The notes beneath the pieces are model-generated. The model saw nothing but the letters and a program-made list of their open reading frames with translations. It was not told where the DNA came from and searched no databases. Of a stretch of 64,000 nucleotides of DNA, positions 7,037-15,234 are shown one piece after another. The stretch is from Hyphomicrobiales bacterium (lineage in GTDB: Bacteria; Pseudomonadota; Alphaproteobacteria; Rhizobiales; MH13). Position numbers and translations under genes: made by a program. The stretch lies in NCBI GenBank assembly GCA_017642935.1, contig JAEPOK010000001.1, positions 124,001 through 188,000 of the forward strand, in the 5' to 3' direction. Numbering within the stretch: the stretch's first letter is position 1; the number at the start of each line of letters is the position of its first letter.

Positions 7037-8484
7037 CCACCATTATCAAGAACGGCACAATCGTCACCGCCGATCTGACCTACAAGTCCGACATCAGAAT
7101 AGAAGACGGTGTGATCACCGAAATCGGCGAGAACCTCTCCGGCGGCACGGAGCTGGACGCCACGGGCTGCTACGTGATGCCGGGCGGGATCGACCCGCAT
7201 GTGCACCTGGAAATGCCGTTTATGGGCACCTACTCGTCGGACGATTTTGAGTCCGGCACGCGTGCTGGGCTTTCCGGCGGGACGACGATGGTGGTGGATT
7301 TCTGCCTGCCCAACCCTGACCAGAGCCTGCTCGAAGCGTTGCAGCGCTGGGACAACAAATCGACCCGCGCCAACTGCGACTATTCCTTCCACATGGCCAT
7401 CACCTGGTGGGGTGAGCAGGTGTGGAACGAGATGGAGGACGTCACCAAGCGCGGCATCAACACGTTCAAGCACTTCATGGCCTACAAGGGCGCGTTGATG
7501 GTGGACGATGATGAGATGTTCTCATCCTTCCAGCGCTGCGCGGCCATCGGTGCCTTGCCTTTGGTGCATGCTGAAAATGGCGATGTGGTCGCCCAGCTTC
7601 AGCAGAAACTTTTGGCCGAAGGCAACAATGGTCCGGAGGCGCATGCCTATTCTCGCCCTGCCGAAGTGGAAGGAGAGGCGACCAACCGCGCCATCATGAT
7701 CGCTGATATGGCGGGCGTGCCGGTCTACATCGTGCACACCTCGTCTGAGCAGGCGCATGAAGCGATCCGTCGGGCCCGCCAGAACGGCATTCGTGCCTAT
7801 GGCGAGCCGCTGATCCAGCATCTGACACTCGATGATAGCGAATATGCGCATCCCGATTGGGATCATGCCGCGCGCCGGGTGATGAGCCCACCATTCCGCG
7901 ACAAGAAGCACCAAGATAGCTTGTGGGCGGGGCTAGCGGCAGGTTCCCTGCAAGTCGTGGCTACCGATCATTGCGCCTTCACCACCGAGCAAAAACGCAA
8001 CGGCGTCGGCGATTTCACCCTGATCCCCAACGGTACCGGCGGCCTGGAAGATCGCTTGCCGATGCTTTGGACTCACGGCGTGGAAACGGGCCGGCTGACC
8101 ATGAACGAATTTGTCGCCGTCACGTCCACCAACATCGCCAAAATCCTGAACGTCTATCCGAAGAAGGGTGCGATCCTGGAAGGGGCCGATGCTGACATCG
8201 TGGTGTGGGATCCGGCCAAGGAGAAAACAATCACGGCTGACACCCAACAGTCGGCCATCGACTACAATGTGTTTGAGGGCAAGCATGTGAAAGGCCTGCC
8301 GCGATACACGCTGACACGTGGCGTGGTGGCTGTGGATGATGGCGAGGTGAAGACGCGTGAAGGGCACGGCAAGTTCGTTGCTCGCGAGCCGTTCCAGGCG
8401 GTGAACACTGCGCTTTCCACCTGGAAAGAGGTGACCGCGCCAAGGAAAGTGGAGCGCACTGGCATTCCGGCGAGCGGGGTGTGA
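7033..8484 (+). CDS. D-hydantoinase / dihydropyrimidinase
   Basis: Cytosolic ring-opening amidohydrolase of 483 residues, normal for the family. Dizinc-site motifs are all present: H56 and H58 in DPHVHLE, the carboxylated lysine in FMAYKG (K152), H179 in LVHAENGD, H235 in YIVHTSS and D312 in VATDHCAF. It converts dihydrouracil or dihydrothymine to the N-carbamoyl-beta-amino acid, which the preceding amidohydrolase then cleaves. The ATG overlaps the DUF559 stop by four bases. The operon thus holds steps two and three of reductive pyrimidine catabolism. Use of other 5-substituted hydantoins cannot be excluded. Confidence 0.92.
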   Translation: MTTIIKNGTIVTADLTYKSDIRIEDGVITEIGENLSGGTELDATGCYVMPGGIDPHVHLEMPFMGTYSSDDFESGTRAGLSGGTTMVVDFCLPNPDQSLLEALQRWDNKSTRANCDYSFHMAITWWGEQVWNEMEDVTKRGINTFKHFMAYKGALMVDDDEMFSSFQRCAAIGALPLVHAENGDVVAQLQQKLLAEGNNGPEAHAYSRPAEVEGEATNRAIMIADMAGVPVYIVHTSSEQAHEAIRRARQNGIRAYGEPLIQHLTLDDSEYAHPDWDHAARRVMSPPFRDKKHQDSLWAGLAAGSLQVVATDHCAFTTEQKRNGVGDFTLIPNGTGGLEDRLPMLWTHGVETGRLTMNEFVAVTSTNIAKILNVYPKKGAILEGADADIVVWDPAKEKTITADTQQSAIDYNVFEGKHVKGLPRYTLTRGVVAVDDGEVKTREGHGKFVAREPFQAVNTALSTWKEVTAPRKVERTGIPASGV

Positions 8485-8885
8485 TGCGCCTCGTTTTGGT
8501 TGCTGCAGCCGGGCTTTGCGCCACCTCCGTTCTCGCTGCTGAGCTGCCGATCGACGGTGTTTTCGGCGATGAGCTTGGTTGCGCGCGGCTCACTATGGGT
8601 CCCAACGATATCGACGAACCGGGCGGCATCAATGTCTATGCCGACCGCCTGGTTGGGTATGAGTGGGGATGCAGTTGGGCTGAAGTCTGGCCCTATCCGA
8701 ACGATCAAGGTTATGGGTTGCAAGGTTTGTGCAGCGGCGAAGGCATTCCTTCGTTGGAGCAGTTCATTGTCCAGCTCAACCGCGATGGCCCCACGCCGCG
8801 CATGACCGTTTCTGGACCGGATGGTAGCCAGCTCTGGGTTCTGGATGTGTGCGAGAGCGCGCCGGACCAAGGTGGCAAGGGATGA
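8484..8885 (+). CDS. Small secreted protein of unknown function
   Basis: A 133-residue product beginning MRLVLVAAAGLCATSVLAAE, a clear Sec signal peptide, so probably periplasmic. The mature part has five cysteines (ELGCARL, EWGCSW, GLCSGEG, LDVCESA) and is otherwise unrecognised. The start is coupled to the dihydropyrimidinase stop as TGATG, so it is translated with the pyrimidine operon. A periplasmic helper for the importer encoded downstream is possible but unsupported. Confidence 0.65.
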   Translation: MRLVLVAAAGLCATSVLAAELPIDGVFGDELGCARLTMGPNDIDEPGGINVYADRLVGYEWGCSWAEVWPYPNDQGYGLQGLCSGEGIPSLEQFIVQLNRDGPTPRMTVSGPDGSQLWVLDVCESAPDQGGKG

Positions 8886-8907
8886 GTAGGGTTTCGTCCC
8901 ATTTAAG

Positions 8908-9012
8908 ATCGTCATGGCCGGTCTTGAATCGGCCATCCAGCTTTGATGGTAGCCATCAATCCGGTGGGCGCATCCCCGAGCTGGATCTCCGGATCAAGCC
9001 CGAGGGTGACGA
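8908..9012. repeat. Pair of inverted Rhizobiales-type intergenic repeats
   Basis: A first unit at about 8908-8941 (TCATGGCCGG...CGGCCATCCAGC) and a second at about 8974-9012 (GCTGGATCTCCGGATCAAG...GGTGACG) are divergent copies in opposite orientation of the familiar CGTCATGGCCGG/CCGGATCAAG extragenic palindrome. The pair fills the gap before the ATPase gene and could fold into a mosaic hairpin in the operon mRNA. Confidence 0.65.
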
Positions 9013-9075
9013 TTGGCGATTTGGCAAACATCTTGCTTTGCTGAGAACCAGCAAGACCCCGATGAAAGTTTCCGC

Positions 9076-9867
9076 GTGACGACCCCACCCGTTATATCCG
9101 CCAAGAATCTTGATCTCACCTTCACCACCAATGATGGGCCGGTGCATGCTCTGTCCGACGTCAATTTGGACATCCACAAGGGCGAGTTCGTTTCGTTCAT
9201 CGGGCCGTCGGGCTGCGGCAAGACCACGTTTCTGCGCGTGATCGCCGATCTGGAAAGCCCGACCGGTGGCACGATCAAAGTGGATGGGACCACGCCGCAT
9301 CAGGCCCGGCTGAACCGCGCTTATGGCTATGTGTTCCAGGCCCCGGCGCTCTATCCCTGGCGCACGATTGAAGCCAACATTACGCTGCCGCTGGAGATCA
9401 TGGGCTTTTCCAGATCCGAACAGCGGGAGCGGGCCGAAAAGGCGCTGGCGCTGGTGGATCTGGCAGGTTTTGGCAAGAAGTTTCCCTGGCAGCTTTCTGG
9501 CGGCATGCAGCAGCGTGCCAGCATTGCTAGGGCCTTGGCCTTCGATGCCGATATCCTGCTGATGGATGAACCGTTTGGCGCGTTGGATGAGATTGTCCGC
9601 GACCACCTGAACGAACAGCTTTTGAAGCTTTGGGACCGGACCAACAAGACGATCTGCTTCGTCACCCACTCGATCCCGGAGGCGGTCTATCTCTCCACCA
9701 AGATCGTCGTGATGAGCCCGCGCCCGGGCCGTGTGACGGATGTGATCGAGTCGACACTGCCGAAGGAGCGTCCACTGGATATTCGTGAGAGCAAAGAGTT
9801 TCTCGATATAGCGCATCGCGTGCGTGAGGGCCTGCGGGCTGGCCATGCTTATGAGGAGGTTGTTTGA
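9076..9867 (+). CDS. ABC transporter ATPase, nitrate/taurine/pyrimidine class
   Basis: Energises the importer encoded downstream. About 263 residues from GTG at 9076; an ATG at 9013 is in frame but adds residues from the intergenic repeat and is unlikely. Walker A GPSGCGKTT, Q-loop VFQAPALYPW, signature LSGGMQQR, Walker B ILLMDEPFGALDE and H-loop VTHSIPEA are intact. Relatives serve substrate-binding proteins of the NMT1/THI5 type such as the one ending this operon. Ribosome site before GTG is weak. Confidence 0.88.
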   Translation: MTTPPVISAKNLDLTFTTNDGPVHALSDVNLDIHKGEFVSFIGPSGCGKTTFLRVIADLESPTGGTIKVDGTTPHQARLNRAYGYVFQAPALYPWRTIEANITLPLEIMGFSRSEQRERAEKALALVDLAGFGKKFPWQLSGGMQQRASIARALAFDADILLMDEPFGALDEIVRDHLNEQLLKLWDRTNKTICFVTHSIPEAVYLSTKIVVMSPRPGRVTDVIESTLPKERPLDIRESKEFLDIAHRVREGLRAGHAYEEVV

Positions 9868-10448
9868 CGTCTTCTCAGGCATCAATGGAGCATGACAAAT
9901 CGAGCGGTGATCGAGCAGATGCCGAACTTGTTGTCCATCATTCCCGCAAAGTCGCAGATCACCTCGCAGGCTTATTCCTGATCTTCTTTATCGGTTTGTT
10001 GACTGCCGGTGTCTGGTTGACCATCGCCGATTCCGATATCGATTGGAATTCACGCGGCCAAGTTGAACGGTTCATGATTTTCGCTGGCGGTGCTTTATTC
10101 GTTGTCCTTGTCGCTCGGGCCATCAATACCTTGGCGCAAACACTATTTGGAGATGAGCGATTGTCTTTCACAGAGGATGCGCTCATCCACAGTGTAGCTC
10201 TATTCGGATTCCGGAGGCGCTCACGTTATCTGCGTCAGCACATAGGCCCGATCAGCTACTTGCCCTACAAAAAGGTCGGTTCGGGCAAGTATGCCGTTCA
10301 TCGGCCCTCGCAGATTTATGTCCCTTATATGAGCCGGTTCAAACGGCTGGCCTTGGATATCGACGATGAAGAAGGCGCGCGCATTTTGGCGTTTCTTCGC
10401 GACGTTGGCGGATTTGAAATCGCTGAAAACGAGAGTGTATCGCGATGA
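9864..10448 (+). CDS. Two-helix membrane protein with C-terminal soluble domain, unknown
   Basis: Starts at TTG overlapping the ATPase stop; GAGGAGG just upstream makes this start more convincing than the ATG at 9885. About 194 residues: a charged N-terminus, two membrane helices (about residues 35-55 and 68-90), and a soluble C-terminal part of about 100 residues resembling bacterial PH-like domains in its beta-strand spacing. The neighbouring gene has the same layout and weak similarity (L-S/T-x-x-x-DAL, then a final D/A-RILAFLRDVG/REILRALADTG helix). Both lie between ATPase and permease genes. Function not known. Confidence 0.6.
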   Translation: MTSSQASMEHDKSSGDRADAELVVHHSRKVADHLAGLFLIFFIGLLTAGVWLTIADSDIDWNSRGQVERFMIFAGGALFVVLVARAINTLAQTLFGDERLSFTEDALIHSVALFGFRRRSRYLRQHIGPISYLPYKKVGSGKYAVHRPSQIYVPYMSRFKRLALDIDDEEGARILAFLRDVGGFEIAENESVSR

Positions 10449-10481
10449 CCAAGAACGTGCTTTTCGGGATGATTTTTGGTC

Positions 10482-11063
10482 ATGAATGAATCAGCTCAAA
10501 TGCCGTCGGTCAACGGAACGGTGACGGACGATCGCGCCCCAGAATCGTTCGAAATCGCTTACCCGAGAAGGCCATTTATCGTCTTGCTCGGTGTGGTTCT
10601 CACCACAGTGTGTGGCGGATTGGCTACGCTGTTTTTCTCCATGACCTTCCACGCCTTGGGCGTTGGTGGTGAACCCGCAGAAGAGCCAACTGTGATTGTC
10701 TTTTCTGTTGTCGGTTTGCTTTTTACCTTGATCGGAACGGCAACGTTCGCGGTCGATGTTGCTTGGTTCACCGCACGACGCGAAACGCTCACCATCAAAA
10801 CCGACGCTTTGGTTCGGACGTTCCGATGTCTGAGTTATTCAAAAGTCACCCTCTATTCGTTTGCGAAGCTGGACACGGTTCGATTTGTTGCGGAGCATTG
10901 GCGCAGTGGAGTTGGGAAAGATCAGCTGGTGCATGCTCACCTTGCTTCCTCCTACTCTGGAAAAGCGATCAAGTTGGCCCATGGTCTGAGCGCAGACCAG
11001 GCGCGTGAAATTCTGCGAGCACTTGCCGACACCGGTCGCGTTGACGTGGAGCCAGTTGCATGA
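10482..11063 (+). CDS. Two-helix membrane protein, probable paralogue of the preceding gene
   Basis: About 193 residues from ATG 10482. Two membrane helices at about 30-58 and 73-97 are followed by a soluble C-terminal domain with the same order of elements as the upstream neighbour. Its stop overlaps the first permease start (ATGA), so it is translationally tied to the importer. Codon use seems somewhat less GC-rich than the flanking transporter genes. Possibly an accessory or regulatory subunit of the importer; this is inference from position only. Confidence 0.6.
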   Translation: MNESAQMPSVNGTVTDDRAPESFEIAYPRRPFIVLLGVVLTTVCGGLATLFFSMTFHALGVGGEPAEEPTVIVFSVVGLLFTLIGTATFAVDVAWFTARRETLTIKTDALVRTFRCLSYSKVTLYSFAKLDTVRFVAEHWRSGVGKDQLVHAHLASSYSGKAIKLAHGLSADQAREILRALADTGRVDVEPVA

Positions 11064-11938
11064 TCGCCCGCTCGATCCTCCCCATTCTCACGGTCCTCTC
11101 GATCATCCTCGCCGTTTGGTACGGCGGGGCCGTGGCCATGAACTGGCGCATCGAGGCGGAACGTTTCGAGCGCATGGGGCTGGAAAAAACCACCATGGAA
11201 ATGGTCCAGGCGACGATGGCCATGGACCGGCCGGTGCTGCCGGCGCCGCATCAGGTCTGGGTCGAATTCCAGGAGAGTGTCTTCGAGCGCAACCCGTCCT
11301 CGCCGCGCAGCCTGGTGTTCCACGCCTGGATCACGCTGTCGTCGTCGCTGGTGGGGTTTGCGATGGGCACCTTGCTCGGCATTCTGCTGGCCGTCGGGAT
11401 CGTCCATTCCAAAGTGCTCGACAAATCCCTTCTTCCCTGGATCATCGCCTCGCAGACCATTCCCATCCTCGCCATCGCACCGATGATCATCATCGTCTTT
11501 TCAACGCTTGGCGTGCAGGGGCTGATCCCCAAGGCCTTCATCTCCACCTATCTGGCGTTTTTCCCGGTCGCCATCGGCATGACCAAGGGGCTGCGCTCGC
11601 CCGAAGCCATGCACCTTGATCTGATGCACACGTATAACGCGACGCGCAGCCAGACCTTTTGGAAGCTGCGGCTGCCTGCCTCGCTGCCCTATCTGTTTGC
11701 CTCGATGAAGATTGCCGTGGCCATCTCGCTGGTCGGCGCCATTGTCGGCGAGTTGCCAACCGGCGCGCAGGGCGGCATCGGCGCGCGGCTGCTCAACAGC
11801 TCTTATTACGGTCAGACCATCCAGATCTGGGCGGCGCTGTTTGCTGCTGCCTTTATGTCGGCGTTGCTCGTCTATGCCATTGGCTGGATCGGCGCGGTTG
11901 TGAACAAGCGCATGGGTGCGCGTGAGGCGGCAGTATGA
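11060..11938 (+). CDS. ABC transporter permease 1 (pyrimidine-type importer)
   Basis: BPD-type permease of 292 residues with an N-terminal helix, a periplasmic stretch (residues about 30-80), and a core with five helices. The ATPase-docking loop is visible around residues 185-210 (DLMHTYNATRSQTFWKLRLP). Pairs with the next gene as a heterodimer. ATGA overlaps join it to both neighbours. Confidence 0.88.
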   Translation: MIARSILPILTVLSIILAVWYGGAVAMNWRIEAERFERMGLEKTTMEMVQATMAMDRPVLPAPHQVWVEFQESVFERNPSSPRSLVFHAWITLSSSLVGFAMGTLLGILLAVGIVHSKVLDKSLLPWIIASQTIPILAIAPMIIIVFSTLGVQGLIPKAFISTYLAFFPVAIGMTKGLRSPEAMHLDLMHTYNATRSQTFWKLRLPASLPYLFASMKIAVAISLVGAIVGELPTGAQGGIGARLLNSSYYGQTIQIWAALFAAAFMSALLVYAIGWIGAVVNKRMGAREAAV

Positions 11939-12810
11939 TGGGCCTCACCGGAACCAGTATTCTTTGGGCTGCGCTTGCTTTCTGGATCGTCGCCTGGGCC
12001 GCCAACCAACGGCTTGCCGGGCTGAACCTTTCCGGTGCGCCCAAGGTGCTGGTGAACCTTCTGATCCCGGTGCTGTTTGGCGCGACGCTTCTGGTGCTCT
12101 GGGAAGGGGTTACGCGCGGGCTGGATGTGCCCCAGGTGGTGATGCCACCGCCGTCCATGGTGTGGGAGCGGATCGTTTCGAGCACCGATATTCTCTGGGC
12201 CGACTTCCAACAAACGTTCTTGAAAGCTGTCATCGCAGGCTACGTCATGGGCTGCGGGCTGGGGTTTGTGGTCGCGATCCTGGTGGACCGTTCGCCGTTC
12301 TGGAAAGCAGGCATCATGCCGGTGGGCAATCTGATGTCGGCCCTGCCGATCATCGGGATAGCGCCTATCATGGTGATGTGGTTCGGCTTCGACTGGCCTT
12401 CCAAGGCCGCGGTCGTCGTCGTGATGACGTTCTTCCCGATGCTGGTGAACACGTTGGCGGGCCTTAACGCTTCAGGCCAGATGGAAAGGGATTTGATGCA
12501 CACTTACGCATCATCCTATCCGCAAACGCTGATCAAGCTGCGCTTGCCTGCGGCGATGCCGTTCATCTTCAATGCACTCAAAATCAACTCCACTCTGGCG
12601 CTTATTGGAGCAATCGTTGCAGAATTTTTCGGCACGCCAATTGTTGGCATGGGCTTTCGAATCTCTACTGCTGTCGGCAGCCTCAACATTGATCTGGTGT
12701 GGGCAGAAATTTTCGTCGCCGCCTTGGCAGGCTCGCTCACCTATGGTGCGATAGCTTTGATCGAACGGCGCGTGACGTTCTGGCATCCGTCCAACCGGCG
12801 GGCGCGATAG
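11935..12810 (+). CDS. ABC transporter permease 2 (pyrimidine-type importer)
   Basis: Second permease, 291 residues, with six predicted helices and the EAA-like loop (RDLMHTYASSYPQTLIKLRLP). It resembles permease 1 in overall layout, consistent with a heterodimeric channel. The start overlaps the previous stop by four bases. RutR control and the adjacent catabolic enzymes suggest uptake of uracil, thymine or a related ring; direct evidence is lacking. Confidence 0.88.
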   Translation: MMGLTGTSILWAALAFWIVAWAANQRLAGLNLSGAPKVLVNLLIPVLFGATLLVLWEGVTRGLDVPQVVMPPPSMVWERIVSSTDILWADFQQTFLKAVIAGYVMGCGLGFVVAILVDRSPFWKAGIMPVGNLMSALPIIGIAPIMVMWFGFDWPSKAAVVVVMTFFPMLVNTLAGLNASGQMERDLMHTYASSYPQTLIKLRLPAAMPFIFNALKINSTLALIGAIVAEFFGTPIVGMGFRISTAVGSLNIDLVWAEIFVAALAGSLTYGAIALIERRVTFWHPSNRRAR

Positions 12811-12875
12811 TTTCGAAGAATAAGGGGAATGGGCGTCGCAAAGGTGCCCACGAAAACTGGAAGGAGTTCCAACTT

Positions 12876-13871
12876 ATGAAAACCGCAACCAAACTTTTGG
12901 CAGGGGGCGCATTGCTTGCCTCATCCTTTGCGATGACCGCACCGGCGCTGTCGGCAGATGAGCTGACACTGCAGCTGAAATGGGTCACGCAGGCGCAGTT
13001 TGCCGGCTACTATGTGGCGCTGCATGAGGGGCTCTATGAGGCTGAAGATCTTGATGTCACCATCAATCCGGGTGGCCCGGATATCGCACCGCCGCAGGTG
13101 ATTGCTGGTGGTGCTGCCGATGTGATCGTTGAGTGGATGCCGGCTGCTTTGGCTGCGCGTGAGCGTGGTGTGCCGCTGGTCAACATCGCTCAGCCGTTTG
13201 CCCGTTCTGGCATGATGCTAACCTGTCGCGCCGATAGCGGTGTGACCTCACCGGAGGATTTCCCGGGCGAGACGTTGGGCGTCTGGTTCTTCGGCAATGA
13301 GTATCCGTTCCTGTCCTGGATGAGCCAGCTTGGCATTCCCACCGATGGTGGTGATGAAGGCGTGACGGTTGTGCGTCAGGGCTTCAACGTTGATCCGCTC
13401 ATTCAAGGTCAGGCCGCTTGCGTGTCGACCATGAACTACAATGAATATTGGCAGGTGATCGACGCTGGGTTCTCGCCGGACGATCTGGTGGTGTTCAACT
13501 ACACCGACCAAGGCGTCGCGACGCTGGAAGACGGTCTTTATGTGCTCGAAGAGTCGCTGGAAGACCCTGAAATGGTCGACAAGCTGACCCGCTTCGTGCG
13601 GGCCTCGATGGCGGGCTGGAACTGGGCGCAGGAAAACCCTGAAGAAGCGGCGATGATCGTGCTGGAGTATGACCAGACCGGCGCACAGACTGAAGCGCAT
13701 CAGATCCGCATGATGGGTGAGATCAACAATCTGACGGCCGGGTCCACCGGCGCGCTGGATGTGGCGGCCGCCGAGACAACGGTCGACTCGCTGCTCTTTG
13801 GTGGCGATGATCCAGTGATCACCGAGCGCCCAACCGGTGCTTGGACATCCGTCATCACGGACGGCTTGTAA
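12876..13871 (+). CDS. ABC transporter substrate-binding protein, NMT1/THI5-like
   Basis: Periplasmic binding protein of 331 residues. ATG 12876 follows AAGGAG and opens a signal peptide (MKTATKLLAGGALLASSFAM, cleavage near LSA-). The mature start LTLQLKWVTQAQFAGYYVAL is the hallmark of the ThiY/NMT1 group, which bind pyrimidine-like molecules (thiamine precursors, riboflavin precursors, pyrimidines). Last gene of the operon, followed by a strong terminator. Ligand inferred from context to be a pyrimidine base or dihydropyrimidine. Confidence 0.88.
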   Translation: MKTATKLLAGGALLASSFAMTAPALSADELTLQLKWVTQAQFAGYYVALHEGLYEAEDLDVTINPGGPDIAPPQVIAGGAADVIVEWMPAALAARERGVPLVNIAQPFARSGMMLTCRADSGVTSPEDFPGETLGVWFFGNEYPFLSWMSQLGIPTDGGDEGVTVVRQGFNVDPLIQGQAACVSTMNYNEYWQVIDAGFSPDDLVVFNYTDQGVATLEDGLYVLEESLEDPEMVDKLTRFVRASMAGWNWAQENPEEAAMIVLEYDQTGAQTEAHQIRMMGEINNLTAGSTGALDVAAAETTVDSLLFGGDDPVITERPTGAWTSVITDGL

Positions 13872-13899
13872 GCCGTCCATTTGTTGGTCTGGGTCGCTC

Positions 13900-13978
13900 T
13901 GTTCTTTCAGAACAACCGCTCAGCCAGACGACGTGATGAATGGTGCTACCCCCGCGGGTGGTTGTTCCGTCAGGAACA
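13900..13978 (+). other. Two short hairpins in the operon 3' region
   Basis: TGTTCT-TTC-AGAACA (13900-13914) and TGTTCC-GTCA-GGAACA (13963-13978) are perfect and near-identical in arm sequence, lying between the binding-protein stop and the terminator. They may stabilise the mRNA end; a small processed RNA is possible. Confidence 0.45.
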
Positions 13979-14007
13979 GAACGACCGGGAACACCAAGAG
14001 ATGCAGG

Positions 14008-14032
14008 AGGGCCGGGAGACCGGCCCTTTTTT
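14008..14032 (+). terminator. Rho-independent terminator of the pyrimidine operon
   Basis: Perfect 8-bp stem AGGGCCGG / CCGGCCCT closed by a GAGA tetraloop and followed by a T run. The stop codon of the convergent methyltransferase gene lies in the T run. Confidence 0.92.
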
Positions 14033-14681
14033 ACGGGAGTCTGTCCAACGCCGTCAGCAACCAGACTTGCTCCTGGCCGCTGCATCGCTCAGCCAGTGCA
14101 CCGGAAATGGCTGTGTCGGAAATCAACTCTCGCTTGAACACGTCATCGTAATAAGTCGCGATTGTCTTGTCGGGCACTGAGAACGGCGGGCCATTCATCT
14201 GGCTTTGATCATAGTCGAACGAGACCAGAAGTTGGCGAGCCTTGCCGGTGATCGCCATGAGATGCTGGGCGTAGTCGGCGCGCATGCTGTCGGGCATGGC
14301 AACCAGAGCCGCGCGATCATAAACGGCGTTCACCGTCCCAATGTCGCTGGCTTGCAGCAGGAAAAAATCGCCAACAAACACTGTGAGCGCCTCGGCGCTG
14401 TAGCGTTTCAGTGCGCCGATTGCAGTAATCTCTGGTGTCAGGCGCAGGCGCTCAAACACCTCCTGCACGGCGCCTTCATTGAGTTCAGCACCGATAACTG
14501 TGACGCCTTGGAGGAGCAGCCAATCCAGATCGAACGATTTGCCACAGAGCGGCACGAAAACCTGATCACCGGCTGAAAGCTTAAGGTGGTGATAGTTCTG
14601 GGTGAGCAGCGGGTTGGGTTCTGCTTCGTGAAACGCGATGCGGTTCTCGCGCCAGCGCTCCTGCCAAAAGGCGTGCTCCAT
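14031..14681 (-). CDS. Thiopurine S-methyltransferase family protein
   Basis: SAM-dependent methyltransferase of 216 residues, the usual bacterial Tpm size, starting MEHAFWQERWRENRIAFH, a strongly conserved family opening. The SAM-binding region reads VFVPLCGKSFDLDWLLLQG with the acidic residue in IGAELNEGAV. Bacterial members methylate metalloids such as selenite or tellurite and thiopurines. A longer frame upstream (to 14750) would overlap the neighbouring gene and is rejected, because the ATG at 14681 has a GGAG site. Confidence 0.85.
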   Translation of the reverse strand: MEHAFWQERWRENRIAFHEAEPNPLLTQNYHHLKLSAGDQVFVPLCGKSFDLDWLLLQGVTVIGAELNEGAVQEVFERLRLTPEITAIGALKRYSAEALTVFVGDFFLLQASDIGTVNAVYDRAALVAMPDSMRADYAQHLMAITGKARQLLVSFDYDQSQMNGPPFSVPDKTIATYYDDVFKRELISDTAISGALAERCSGQEQVWLLTALDRLP

Positions 14682-14730
14682 TAGGGTCTCCGTTCTTGGC
14701 TCGCGATAGCGGGAATGCTGAGCGAAAGTG

Positions 14731-15234
14731 TTAGTAAAACCGGACGCCACCGACGCTTACATCTGCGTCAACCGCCCGTCCAATTGCCAGAATGCCTAGG
14801 CGGCGCAGTTTGGAAACATCCATTGGCGTATCGATGCGATGTGGCGCAAAATCGGTGAAGGGGACGCGATGGGTTTCCCAGCTAGGACCGGCGATCAAGC
14901 TTTGGCGGTAGCTTTGCCAGGGACGCGTTAGATCGGTTGTGCGCAGATGGAGATTGTAAGTTTCGCCGTTCCCCGTCACGTCCAGTGCGATGCCAGAGAA
15001 GGCGCTTGCATCCACCGCTGAACCATCGGGGGTCAAATCCAGCGCCACCTGGATGAAGCCACCATTGTTCTCCAAACTCACTGCGCCGCGAATGCGATAA
15101 GCCTCGCGCCCATCAACCGTTTCGCGGGTCATGGTGCCTTGCGACACACCGCCCATCACACCGTCGGCGATGAACTGCCAGGTCGCGCCGTTGCTTGCCT
15201 GCGGGGCAGGGCGGCTGAGATCATCAATGATCAT
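14731..15234 (-). CDS. CIA30-family protein
   Basis: 167-residue protein resembling the complex I intermediate-associated protein 30 domain, a beta-sandwich related to carbohydrate-binding folds. Typical segments are WQFIADGVMGGVSQG near the start, GGFIQVALDL, and the final RLGILAIGRAVDADVSVGGV. In bacteria its role is not established. Four-base overlap with psuG suggests co-transcription with the pseudouridine genes. Confidence 0.75.
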   Translation of the reverse strand: MIIDDLSRPAPQASNGATWQFIADGVMGGVSQGTMTRETVDGREAYRIRGAVSLENNGGFIQVALDLTPDGSAVDASAFSGIALDVTGNGETYNLHLRTTDLTRPWQSYRQSLIAGPSWETHRVPFTDFAPHRIDTPMDVSKLRRLGILAIGRAVDADVSVGGVRFY

